Of a stretch of 20,229 nucleotides of DNA, positions 1 through 6,377 are shown one piece after another. Source of the DNA: an uncultured Clostridia bacterium (GTDB taxonomy: Bacteria; Bacillota; Clostridia; Tissierellales; Peptoniphilaceae); the NCBI GenBank assembly GCA_945916025.1, contig CAMEGD010000017.1, forward strand, positions 1 to 20,229. Reading direction: 5' to 3'. The translations under genes and the position numbers were made by a program. The notes under the pieces are model-generated. The model was given only the letters and a program-made list of their open reading frames with translations, did not search any database and had not been told where the DNA came from. Within the stretch, counting starts at the first letter, position 1, and each line of letters opens with the position of its first letter.

Positions 1-1477
1 ATTGTTTCTTGTGTTTTCCTTGTACTTGAACAGTTTGAGTAATAGTTTCTCTATAAGGTATTATAAATGGAACTGTGTTTACTCCTACGCCGTAGTTGTT
101 TTTAAGTTTGTCAATTATTACTTGTAGTTGTACAGAACCTTGTCCACCTATTGTTAATTGCTTTGTTTCCTTGTTTCTATTTATTACGAAGCTTGGGTCT
201 TCTTCTTGTAGTTTTATTAGTGAAGCGGAAATCTTTTCTTCGTCTCCCTTTGTTGCTGGTTCAATAGCATAGAAAAGGGTTGGTTGTGGATATTTTAGTC
301 TCTTGTATAATGTTGGGTCTGATTTTTCAGAAATTGTATCCCCAGTTTGAGTTTGGACTAGTTTTGTAGTTGCACCTATATCTCCTGCTTGAAGTTCATC
401 TACTGCTACTAGTTCTTTTCCTCTAATTGTAAATAATCCACCTATTTTTTCTGTTACTCCTTTAGATGAGTTGTAGAATTCTTTGTCCTTAGTAATCTTT
501 CCAGATACTACCTTGAAAATAGAAATCTTACCAACAAATGGGTCAGTTATAGTCTTAAATACCACTGCTGAGAATGGTTCTTTTGGGTCTACTTTTCTTT
601 CTTTGTCATCTTCATGTCTAAATCCGATGTGAGCTTTTTCGTGGTTTGCTGTAGGCATGAAGTTTACTATCATATTTAATAATAAGTCAATACCAATTCC
701 CTTTTCACCTGATCCGACAAGTAAAGGAACTGCACTACCATCTATTAATGAAAGGGTTACACCCTTAAGAATTTCTTCCCTAGTGAAGGTTTCTCCTTCA
801 AAATATTTATCTAATAATTCCTCATCTGATTCAGCTATTGTTTCTGTAATTTCTTCATAGATTCTTTCAGTTGATTTTAGCTGGTCATGGTTAAGTTCTA
901 TTTCAGTTGGGGTACCATTTTCGTATTTGTATCCCTTTTGGAAAATTACATCTGTAACCCCTTTAAATTCTTGGCCTTCTCCTATTGGAGTTGTAAATGG
1001 AACTACTTTTTTACCAAATTTTTCTTCTAGTTCTTCCATTAGTCTTCTGAAGTTTACGTTTTCTCCATCAATTTTGTTTACGAAGATTATTCTAGGAAGA
1101 TCTATTTCTTCACAATATTTCCAAACTAGTTCAGTTCCTACTTCTACTCCACTTGTAGCATCTACTACTAGGATAGCAGACTCTGCTGCTCTTAATGCAC
1201 CATAAACTTCACCAACGAAATCCAGGTATCCAGGTGCGTCTATGACGTTTATTTTTGTATCTCTCCACTCAATTGGTATTACTGATGTTCCTATTGAAGA
1301 TTGTCTGTTTGCCTCTTCATTAGAAAAGTCTGACATTGTATTTTTGGAGCTAACACTTCCCATTCTTTTTGTAACTCCAGATTGAAATAACATAGCTTCA
1401 GTTAGGTTAGTCTTTCCACTGCCACTATGTCCTACAAGAGCGACATTTTTGATTTTGTCGGTATTATAAACTTTCAT
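1..1477 (-). CDS. Elongation factor G-like translational GTPase (N-terminal part; cut by window edge)
   Basis: The reading frame starts with ATG at 1477 and stays open for 492 codons to the left edge, so the C-terminus lies outside. The GTPase motifs are clear: P-loop GHSGSGKT (residues 16-23), DAPG (80-83) and NKID (134-137), followed by domain II-like sequence and the start of the C-terminal domains. The P-loop differs from the GHIDAGKT usual in canonical EF-G. Together with the MKVYNTDKIKNVALVGHSG start, this points to the EF-G paralogue common in clostridia rather than housekeeping FusA. Its role is presumed to be ribosome-linked GTP hydrolysis in the cytosol; the exact step is not established for this subfamily. 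The start is backed by an AAGGTGG site a few bases upstream. No in-frame stop interrupts the visible part. A TetM-type ribosome protection protein is a less likely alternative. Confidence 0.9.
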   Translation of the reverse strand, partial: MKVYNTDKIKNVALVGHSGSGKTNLTEAMLFQSGVTKRMGSVSSKNTMSDFSNEEANRQSSIGTSVIPIEWRDTKINVIDAPGYLDFVGEVYGALRAAESAILVVDATSGVEVGTELVWKYCEEIDLPRIIFVNKIDGENVNFRRLMEELEEKFGKKVVPFTTPIGEGQEFKGVTDVIFQKGYKYENGTPTEIELNHDQLKSTERIYEEITETIAESDEELLDKYFEGETFTREEILKGVTLSLIDGSAVPLLVGSGEKGIGIDLLLNMIVNFMPTANHEKAHIGFRHEDDKERKVDPKEPFSAVVFKTITDPFVGKISIFKVVSGKITKDKEFYNSSKGVTEKIGGLFTIRGKELVAVDELQAGDIGATTKLVQTQTGDTISEKSDPTLYKRLKYPQPTLFYAIEPATKGDEEKISASLIKLQEEDPSFVINRNKETKQLTIGGQGSVQLQVIIDKLKNNYGVGVNTVPFIIPYRETITQTVQVQGKHKKQ

Positions 1478-1518
1478 ATATATTCCACCTTTCATTAAGT
1501 ATTATAATTAGTTATTAT

Positions 1519-1548
1519 AGTATATCATACTTTACTACCAGATGAAAA
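1519..1548 (-). promoter_or_regulatory. Sigma-A-type promoter of the EF-G-like gene
   Basis: On the minus strand TTTTCA (1548-1543) and TATACT (1524-1519) are 18 bp apart, and a TG one base before the -10 gives an extended -10. Transcription would begin about 35 nt before the ATG at 1477. Confidence 0.55.
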
Positions 1549-1608
1549 CGATTTTATTACTAGTAAAATATCTCTATATAATCCAAATTTTTCTGCTTTT
1601 ATCTAAAC

Positions 1609-1737
1609 TCTATTATTTATAGGACCTATATTCATGAAGATGACCTAACATCTAGGGTCAAGTTTGTAGACAATGAAACAAAGGAAGTTCTTTATGAATT
1701 TGGCGAAAAAGACTTTGAAGAAGGAACAAGACAATAA
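1609..1737 (+). pseudogene. Orphan C-terminal coding remnant, unknown family
   Basis: In the frame ending at TAA 1735-1737 there is a hydrophilic protein-like stretch (RTYIHEDDLTSRVKFVDNET and onward, ending EGTRQ). It has biased, gene-like codons but no start codon or ribosome binding site, and AT-rich sequence takes over upstream. It abuts a terminator, as the end of a lost gene would. The pattern HEDD...RVKFVDNETKEV faintly recalls FlaG or surface-protein repeats, but this is too short to assign. It could also be a chance open frame. Confidence 0.35.
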
Positions 1738-1740
1738 CAC

Positions 1741-1788
1741 TAAAAAAGGACTTCCCAATCCATTATTGAATTTGGAAGTCTTGTTTTT
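1741..1788. terminator. Bidirectional hairpin terminator
   Basis: GACTTCC (1749-1755) pairs with GGAAGTC (1774-1780). An A-run lies on the left and a T-run on the right, so it can act on both strands. On the minus strand it ends the DUF1893 gene, whose stop codon sits at its edge. On the plus strand it follows the remnant ending at 1737. Confidence 0.7.
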
Positions 1789-2209
1789 ATTGTTTATTTT
1801 TCAAATGTTGTAAAATCTTTTCATATAAGTTTTGGGAAGAATTTTCCTCCATGGAAATCTTTTCTAAAATGCAGACACCAGTCATATCCTTATCTAAAAT
1901 CATAGGGACTCTTTGGTCATAGGAGTATTCTATGCCGGCCTCTTCAAAGATTTTAATGGCCTCTTCACTCATTATTTGGGCATAAACTCTAGAGGTCTTA
2001 CCACCTCGCAACAATAAGGCTCCTGCCCTACCCATAACTCTGTCCGCAACAGCTCCACCTTCTAAAAGGACACTTCCTTCCCTATAAAGGTCTAAAATTG
2101 GTTTAATCCCCTTTTCTTTGGACTTTTTTAATACTACGCCTTCCTTTACTAGAATAAATGAAAGTCCTTCCTGTTCTAACTTTTTTATGGCTATTTGTAA
2201 ACTTTTCAT
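1787..2209 (-). CDS. DUF1893 family protein (TM1506-like, deaminase-like fold)
   Basis: This 140-residue protein matches the DUF1893 pattern: an N-terminal helix (KKLEQEGLSFILVKEG), then KSKEKGIKPILDLYREG, VADRVMGRAGALLL (about residues 54-67), YAQIMSEEAIKIFEEAGIEY, VPMILDKD and TGVCILE. The family has a fold related to nucleotide deaminases but generally lacks the zinc-binding HAE site, and none is seen here. The usual CP.E motif near the C-terminus has Ile in place of Pro (CILE), keeping only Cys and Glu. Molecular function is unknown. The start is supported by AGGAGGG immediately upstream and a promoter at 2249-2277. It stands as a single gene closed by the hairpin at its stop codon. The family call is confident; activity is not inferred. 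Confidence 0.85.
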   Translation of the reverse strand: MKSLQIAIKKLEQEGLSFILVKEGVVLKKSKEKGIKPILDLYREGSVLLEGGAVADRVMGRAGALLLRGGKTSRVYAQIMSEEAIKIFEEAGIEYSYDQRVPMILDKDMTGVCILEKISMEENSSQNLYEKILQHLKNKQ

Positions 2210-2248
2210 ATACCCTCCTGTAAGAAAATATACTTTAGATTATTACTT

Positions 2249-2277
2249 ATAATAACACTAATTACATAAGTAAACAA
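2249..2277 (-). promoter_or_regulatory. Promoter of the DUF1893 gene
   Basis: Minus-strand TTGTTT (2277-2272) and TATTAT (2254-2249) have 17-bp spacing and lie about 40 bp before the ribosome binding site. Confidence 0.55.
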
Positions 2278-2370
2278 TTACTTTTATATTTATTTTTAGA
2301 TAATCCTTATAAAATTTTTGGGTTATATGTAAAAGAAAATATTGACTTTTAAACAGAAAATATATATTAG

Positions 2371-2601
2371 CTTTGTGGTAATACCAATGGAGGTAGTATA
2401 AGTATTGATAGGATCCCTGTAAAGTTGTTGGGAGAAAAAATTGTAAAGTCGGATTTAGAAGGCGTTTCGAATTTTTGTCTTTTAAAACAGAAGGCAGGAT
2501 GCATAATTTCAAGGGATAAGATAAAAATCGAAACATTTTCTAAGGAAGAAATAATCCCAATTACTGAAGCAGTAAAAAAATGCAATCAAATAGTTTTTTA
2601 G
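2371..2601 (+). pseudogene. Decayed coding remnant, C-terminal part of an unidentified protein
   Basis: Between the in-frame TAG at 2368-2370 and a TAG at about 2599-2601 there is a frame of about 76 codons. It reads LCGNTNGGSISIDRIPVKLL, then about 36 residues including DLEGVSNF and KQKAGCIISRDKIK, and closes with EEIIPITEAVKKCNQIVF. The composition looks like a real soluble domain rather than chance, yet there is no start codon near its beginning and no ribosome binding site. I could not match it to a family; the CGNTNGGS turn and the regular C-terminal helix are the only distinctive points. The next stretch (2603-2710) has one more short open run (FHGINYNQENFPVLYDTE and onward). Sequence from 2210 to 2370 contains only the DUF1893 promoter and AT-rich DNA. 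Confidence 0.4.
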
Positions 2602-2690
2602 TGTTTCATGGTATTAATTATAACCAAGAAAATTTCCCAGTTCTCTACGATACTGAGATATATGATACTAATTATATTAAATTTAATTTA

Positions 2691-2720
2691 TTAAGAGTCA
2701 AAAATGTATAATTGACTCTT
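2691..2720. repeat. Perfect 10-bp inverted repeat
   Basis: TAAGAGTCAA and TTGACTCTTA flank a 10-nt AT-rich spacer. No real T-run follows on either strand, so it is a poor terminator; an operator or remnant is possible. It lies about 50 bp before the preserved ribosome binding site of the ade relic. Confidence 0.5.
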
Positions 2721-2773
2721 ATAAAAAAGGATACATAGGTATAACCATATTATTATATTACAGGAGGTATTAT

Positions 2774-3128
2774 ATGAATAGTCGATTACCCATGACCACC
2801 ATAATATAGTAGTTATAGGCACTAACGACCAAGATATGGCATTGGCTACAAATAAGATAGCTGAGGCCTTTGTGTAGTTCAAAATGAAGAAGTTTTAGAC
2901 TATATGAGACTACCAATAGGTGGACTTATGAGTGAAAAAACAGCAGATGAAGTTATGGACCAAATGGATAAGCTAAATGAAAAAGGTAAAATAATTGGTT
3001 GTGATATGAATGCACCATTTATGTCTTTGAGTTTTGTATCCCTACCTACAGTACCAGATTTAGGCTTAACTGACCTAGGCTTAGTAGACGTTTTAAAACA
3101 CATCTTAATAGATCTTGAAATTGAATAG
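2774..3128 (+). pseudogene. ade: Adenine deaminase (ade) relic: C-terminal fragment, frameshifted
   Basis: Two neighbouring frames together give the conserved C-terminus of adenine deaminase (adenine to hypoxanthine plus ammonia). Frame one (2788-2871) reads THDHHNIVVIGTNDQDMALA and so on, matching the family's VAHDSHNI..VGTND.DMA. After a shift at about 2872-2876, frame two (2874-3128) reads VVQNEEVLDYMRLPIGGLMS, then the FMSLSFVSLPTVPDLGLTD signature and the natural C-terminus. The amidohydrolase domain, roughly 480 residues, is missing. A good ribosome binding site (CAGGAGGT) and ATG at 2774 remain just upstream, out of frame with the conserved sequence, as if an internal deletion joined the gene's 5' end to its tail. 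The original terminator survives at 3143-3181. The family call for the fragment is firm; it cannot encode an active enzyme. Confidence 0.9.
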
Positions 3129-3142
3129 ATAATCAAACTTAT

Positions 3143-3181
3143 AAAGGCCCTAGCATTTTCTGCTAGGACCTTTGTTTTTTT
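3143..3181 (+). terminator. Hairpin terminator after the ade relic
   Basis: AAAGGCCCTAGCA (3143-3155) pairs with TGCTAGGACCTTT (3161-3173) with one mismatch around a 5-nt loop, followed by a run of T. On the minus strand the oxidoreductase transcript also reaches it, with a weaker T-run. Confidence 0.85.
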
Positions 3182-3230
3182 ATAATTTACTTGTCTCCTG
3201 ATGCTTAAATCAAGGTTAAATATCAGCTAT

Positions 3231-4454
3231 TTACCTTCCTAATCTAAAGGTATCATAATCCTCTAAGGACTTACCTTCTATCCACTTTAGGACCATTTCT
3301 GACCCAATTGTAGAGTATACTGTTCCATTTCCACCTATTCCACATATTACAAAGATATCATTATTGTCTGGACTTGGTCCCATATATGGAATATTGTCCT
3401 TAGATTCTCCAAATAAGGCTGCGTAGGAAAAATCTGGTTGTAAACTTGTATCTTTTGCCAACATGGTCTGCGCCTTTTTTATTAGGTCCTCGTCCATTTT
3501 GTGGCTGTCATATTGGTACAAGTGGTCATCTTCTTCATCAAAACCACCAATCATTAGCCTTTCATCAAAGGTCTTTTTAAAGTAGGTATATGGATCTTCT
3601 AGTTCCCAAACTAAGTATTTATCCTCTCCTTCAAACCTTTGGTCCTTTTGACTTACGGATACATAGGTCTTTACAAGTTTTAGGTTTTTTAAATATACCC
3701 TTAAAAAATCTGGAGGTATATAACCTGTCGTAAATACTACCTTATCAAATTCTTCTACTACTTCTTTCCCATCAATTTTTAAGGTTACAAGGGGTTTTTC
3801 TGCTAGTTCATCCAAAGATATAAATTCCGCCCTTTCTATTACAGACATGTCATATTTATTAATAGCTTCCTCTACAAGTCTGTATACAAATCCGTAGGGA
3901 TTTAGGTTTATGTCAGGTTTACAAAGTAGACCACCAAAGGCTTTTATGTTTAATTCTTCTAGTTGTTTTTCATCTAAGTATTCGACCTCATAGCCCTTTT
4001 CTTTTTGGGCCTTTAGTTCTTTTTTTAAGTCCTTAACCTTGTCCTTGTCAGTAGCTATTATTAGACTTTCAGCTACTGTAAAGGTGCTTTGGTTAATGTC
4101 TGCTTCAAGTTCTTTGTCAATTCGTATTAGAGTTTCTATGGCTTCTTTGGACTGGTCATAAAATCTTTCAGCCTTATCTTTCCCAATCTGGTCTATAAAT
4201 TCTATAAGGCCCTTATCTGACATGTACTGAATTAGGCCAGTGTTTGCTGAGCTAGATCCAGCTCCAACTTCTTTTTTGTCAATTAGAGTTACTTTGTAGC
4301 CTTTCTTTGACAATCTATAGCTTGTAATTGCTCCTGATATACCTGCTCCTACTACTAGAACTTGCCTATTTTCTTTGTTGAATTCTGTTTGAGTATTTAT
4401 CTTATTTACATTAGTCATTTCTGGCCAGTAAACACATCCTACATGTAGCTTCAT
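3231..4454 (-). CDS. FAD-dependent oxidoreductase of the D-amino-acid oxidase (DAO) family
   Basis: The protein has 407 residues from the ATG at 4454. That start has AGAGGAG at good distance, and the frame's earlier start ten codons upstream lies within the preceding hairpin. After a short N-terminal segment (KLHVGCVYWPE) comes the dinucleotide-binding fold VLVVGAGISGAITSYRLSKK, then LIDKKEVGAGSSSANTGLIQY, typical of glycine/D-amino-acid oxidase-like flavoproteins. Near the C-terminus are YAALFGESKDNIPYMG and ICGIGGNGTVYSTIGSEMV, the second FAD-contacting region. No membrane segment or signal is seen, so it is presumed cytosolic. The substrate cannot be told from sequence; amine or amino-acid oxidation is the family norm. 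It lies directly downstream of veg behind a hairpin, so it is probably read through from the veg promoters. Confidence 0.85.
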   Translation of the reverse strand: MKLHVGCVYWPEMTNVNKINTQTEFNKENRQVLVVGAGISGAITSYRLSKKGYKVTLIDKKEVGAGSSSANTGLIQYMSDKGLIEFIDQIGKDKAERFYDQSKEAIETLIRIDKELEADINQSTFTVAESLIIATDKDKVKDLKKELKAQKEKGYEVEYLDEKQLEELNIKAFGGLLCKPDINLNPYGFVYRLVEEAINKYDMSVIERAEFISLDELAEKPLVTLKIDGKEVVEEFDKVVFTTGYIPPDFLRVYLKNLKLVKTYVSVSQKDQRFEGEDKYLVWELEDPYTYFKKTFDERLMIGGFDEEDDHLYQYDSHKMDEDLIKKAQTMLAKDTSLQPDFSYAALFGESKDNIPYMGPSPDNNDIFVICGIGGNGTVYSTIGSEMVLKWIEGKSLEDYDTFRLGR

Positions 4455-4474
4455 TTTTTCTCCTCTTTTACATT

Positions 4475-4508
4475 TAAAAAGCAAACCCCATTTAGAGATT
4501 TGCTAATA
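4475..4508 (-). terminator. Hairpin with U-run between veg and the oxidoreductase gene
   Basis: On the minus strand AGCAAATCTC pairs with GGGGTTTGCT (two G-U pairs) around loop TAAAT, followed by TTTTT. It is likely a partial terminator that lowers readthrough from veg into the flavoprotein gene, for which I saw no separate strong promoter. Confidence 0.65.
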
Positions 4509-4528
4509 ATTACCCATCTTATCCTTTT

Positions 4529-4771
4529 TTATGCAGGATCATCAACTATCATAATCTGTACAGTTTTTGTTAGTATATCCGAATAAGTAAATGTCATTTT
4601 CCTATTAGGTGAGCCATCAAACTCAAGGTCTACAACAAATAAACTAGGATATACAGCATCTAGGGTACCTTTTCTAGTTATAAATCTTTTTCTTCCCCTA
4701 TCGGCTTTCAGATAGACTTGCTTTCCTATCTGACTTTCTAACTCATTTCTAATTAATTTCATCGAAGCCAA
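4529..4771 (-). CDS. veg: Veg family protein
   Basis: This 80-residue protein matches Veg of low-GC Gram-positives: IGKQVYLKADRGRKRFITRKGTL (residues 15-37) corresponds to the LGKRL.LKA.GGRRK..ERSG region, and YPSLFVVDLEFD...TFTYSDILTKTVQI to the YPSVFV...Y.DILTETV core. Veg has been linked to biofilm stimulation in Bacillus; its biochemical role is unclear and it is cytosolic. The start chosen is the TTG at 4769-4771, because AGAAGGG lies 9 nt before it, whereas the ATG three codons later would be about 18 nt away. Length then also fits the family. It is preceded by two stacked promoters and followed by a hairpin. Confidence 0.92.
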   Translation of the reverse strand: MASMKLIRNELESQIGKQVYLKADRGRKRFITRKGTLDAVYPSLFVVDLEFDGSPNRKMTFTYSDILTKTVQIMIVDDPA

Positions 4772-4801
4772 ATAATCACGCCCTTCTAGTGTAATAAATA
4801 T

Positions 4802-4830
4802 ATTCTACCATTTAACTAGGGTTTTGTCAA
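4802..4830 (-). promoter_or_regulatory. veg promoter P1 (near-consensus)
   Basis: Minus-strand TTGACA (4830-4825), a 17-bp spacer, then TAGAAT (4807-4802). The -35 is perfect and the -10 has one mismatch. It lies about 30 bp before the TTG start. Confidence 0.85.
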
Positions 4831-4841
4831 ATAAAATTATC

Positions 4842-4870
4842 ATTTTATATTATTCCTTTTTAATTGTCAA
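4842..4870 (-). promoter_or_regulatory. veg promoter P2 (upstream, tandem)
   Basis: A second minus-strand TTGACA (4870-4865) with a 17-bp spacer to TAAAAT (4847-4842), 40 bp upstream of P1 and in the same orientation. Confidence 0.75.
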
Positions 4871-4932
4871 TAACATTTTTGAAATTTTTTTACAAAAATC
4901 CAATAAGTCTTTACTTATTTATTACAAATAGG

Positions 4933-5313
4933 TTATTTTAACAAAATAAGGTGCTTTTTCTCTAGCATCGAGTCCATAGAACTTGTATAATTGTCTCTAA
5001 GGTCTACAGAAAATTTTGTTAGGCCTGGAACTACATTCATTGAGTTTGGAAAGCTATCTATAAAGCCAACTGTAGCTACACTTGTATCAGTTTCACTTCT
5101 TCCAATTTTTTCAACTTCCAGGATCATTTCAGCTACAGCTGCCAGAGAATCTAACCTTAAAGTCATAGGAGTAGATCCTGCATGTTCTGACATCCCCTTT
5201 ATTTCTACCAGTACTTTTATTCCTCCAGCTATGGTATTTACAATTCCAACTTCTTTTTTTGAATCTTCTAAAACCCTGCCTTGTTCAATATGAAGTTCTA
5301 TATATTCTTTTAC
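4933..5313 (-). pseudogene. Allantoate amidohydrolase / N-carbamoyl-amino-acid hydrolase (M20) relic, internal fragment
   Basis: The frame carries the middle of an AllC/HyuC-type M20 hydrolase: VKEYIELHIEQGRVLED (with the metal-binding His of ELHIEQG), GIVNTIAGGIKV, the GMSEHAGSTPMTLRLDSLAA dimer/substrate segment, ATVGFIDSFPNSMNVVPG and FSVDLRD. Family members are about 400 residues; this has roughly 125 homologous residues. The N-terminal metal site (HxD, D, EE) and the C-terminal domain are absent. The open frame extends upstream to 5433, but that part runs through the ribU terminator and is not homologous. The C-terminus shifts into unrelated residues (EKKHLILLK) and stops just before the veg promoters. 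Enzymes of this family cleave carbamoyl or ureide groups, for example allantoate. It is a pseudogene, truncated at both ends. Confidence 0.88.
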
Positions 5314-5382
5314 ATTAGTTATATATGTCTTCTCAATTTTTAATAGGTTAAAACGTTTTCCTATAATCAAATCTATAGAAAA

Positions 5383-5415
5383 CAAAAAGACAAAAGACAC
5401 AGGATTTCCCTGTGC
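5383..5415 (-). terminator. ribU terminator
   Basis: On the minus strand GCACAGG pairs with CCTGTGT around GAAAT, followed by a T-rich tail (CTTTTGTCTTTTT). It lies about 60 bp past the ribU stop and separates ribU from the M20 relic. Confidence 0.75.
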
Positions 5416-5472
5416 CTTAAAATTTATACCCATATATAGTTATTTTAGTTAATATGACCTACTAAATATCTT

Positions 5473-6066
5473 TTATAAATAATTCTTTACTCTTTTGTAG
5501 GCTATAAAGGCTACTAAGCCATTTATTGCTCCCTTAATTATGTTAAATGGCATAACTGATAATAGTATCATAGACCAAAGTGAATCTATGTTAGGGTTTA
5601 CTGCCTTACCCATGTTTAGGATTGTTTCCATAGGTATCATTAACTTTGCGTATAGTGGAAATACTACAAAGTAATTAGATGCCATAGCTAGGGCTGTCAT
5701 AGTAAGAACTCCTACTACTAGGCCAATTAAGGCAGATTTTATTGTCTTATTTCTCCTGTATATTAAACTTGATGCTAATACAAAACTAGATCCTACTATA
5801 AAGTTAGATAGTTCTCCAACTCCTCCTGTTGTGGATTTTGTAATGTTAAGTAGGTTTTTTACAAGTTGTACTAGGACTCCATTTACTGGTCCCATAGCAA
5901 ATCCTGCTATTAGTCCTGGAACATCTGATATGTCTAATTTCATAAATCCTGGTGCTACAAAGGCTAAGGGCATATCTAAAAACATTAGTCCAAAGGCTAT
6001 TGCTCCTAGGATTCCCACTCTTACCAAATTTCTTGTTTTCACTGTGCTTGCCGCCATGTTATTCAT
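5473..6066 (-). CDS. ribU: Riboflavin ECF transporter, substrate-binding S component RibU
   Basis: This integral membrane protein of 197 residues has about six hydrophobic segments, the RibU length and topology. Features include an N-terminal VRVGILGAIAFGLMFLDMPL segment with a small-residue-rich first helix, FMKLDISDVPGLIAGFAMGP (the substrate-proximal loop of RibU/ECF S components), VKNLLN and TGGVGELSNFIVGSSFVLAS. It binds riboflavin outside and delivers it with the shared energising ECF module (EcfA, EcfA', EcfT), not encoded here. The start has GGAGGTC spaced 8-9 nt. The FMN riboswitch just upstream supports the flavin assignment and makes expression fall when FMN is plentiful. It is a single-gene transcript with its own promoter and terminator. 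Confidence 0.95.
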   Translation of the reverse strand: MNNMAASTVKTRNLVRVGILGAIAFGLMFLDMPLAFVAPGFMKLDISDVPGLIAGFAMGPVNGVLVQLVKNLLNITKSTTGGVGELSNFIVGSSFVLASSLIYRRNKTIKSALIGLVVGVLTMTALAMASNYFVVFPLYAKLMIPMETILNMGKAVNPNIDSLWSMILLSVMPFNIIKGAINGLVAFIAYKRVKNYL

Positions 6067-6126
6067 TTATAATGACCTCCGATAAATTTTAGCAATAAAA
6101 AATTGCCCATAAATTGTATCCCAGGC

Positions 6127-6150
6127 AAAAAAGATTATAATATTTAATCT
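6127..6150 (-). terminator. Expression-platform hairpin of the FMN riboswitch
   Basis: Minus-strand AGATTA pairs with TAATCT around AATATTA, followed by a T-run. Its 5' arm overlaps the closing strand of the aptamer's first helix, as expected for a ligand-gated terminator. The stem is short and AT-rich, so the switch could instead work mainly at translation. Confidence 0.5.
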
Positions 6151-6259
6151 TCTTCCATCCAGACTTTACTGTCGGTTTCGGAATTACACCGAATCGGTTC
6201 TTATTATAAGAACTCGCGGACTTTACCGCCGGTGAGGAATCACACCTCGCCCTGAAGAT
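6148..6259 (-). promoter_or_regulatory. FMN riboswitch (RFN element)
   Basis: Read on the minus strand, the element starts ATCTTCAGGGCGAGGTGTGA and runs through CCTCACCGGCGGTAAAGTCC, GCGAG, a variable hairpin (GGTTCTTATT type pairing), TCGGTGTAATTCCGAAACCG, GACAGTAAAGTCTGGATGG and GAAGA. These are the conserved blocks of the FMN aptamer with its six-helix junction. It precedes ribU and would shut the gene off when FMN binds. Confidence 0.96.
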
Positions 6260-6265
6260 ATTTTC

Positions 6266-6294
6266 ATTTTACTACTATAGGTATTCTTTGTCAA
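6266..6294 (-). promoter_or_regulatory. ribU promoter
   Basis: Minus-strand TTGACA (6294-6289), a 17-bp spacer and TAAAAT (6271-6266). The predicted start of transcription lies just before the riboswitch. Confidence 0.85.
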
Positions 6295-6377
6295 GGAAGC
6301 TTAAAAATCTTTCACTTTTCTTTTATATTATTTGGAGTTGTGTTACAATTGTGTCAAATACTGTTAGTAAGTATTTT

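Noticed and set aside
657..1205. Two plus-strand open frames (67 and 92 codons) inside the EF-G-like gene
   Set aside because: They are antisense to a well-conserved coding region, have no ribosome binding site and resemble no protein.
2258..2882. Minus-strand open frames over the remnant region
   Set aside because: They run antisense to plus-strand remnants, are rich in hydrophobic low-complexity residues and have no start signals.
5314..5433. Upstream extension of the M20 relic to a Met at 5433
   Set aside because: It passes through the ribU terminator hairpin and shows no similarity to the enzyme family.
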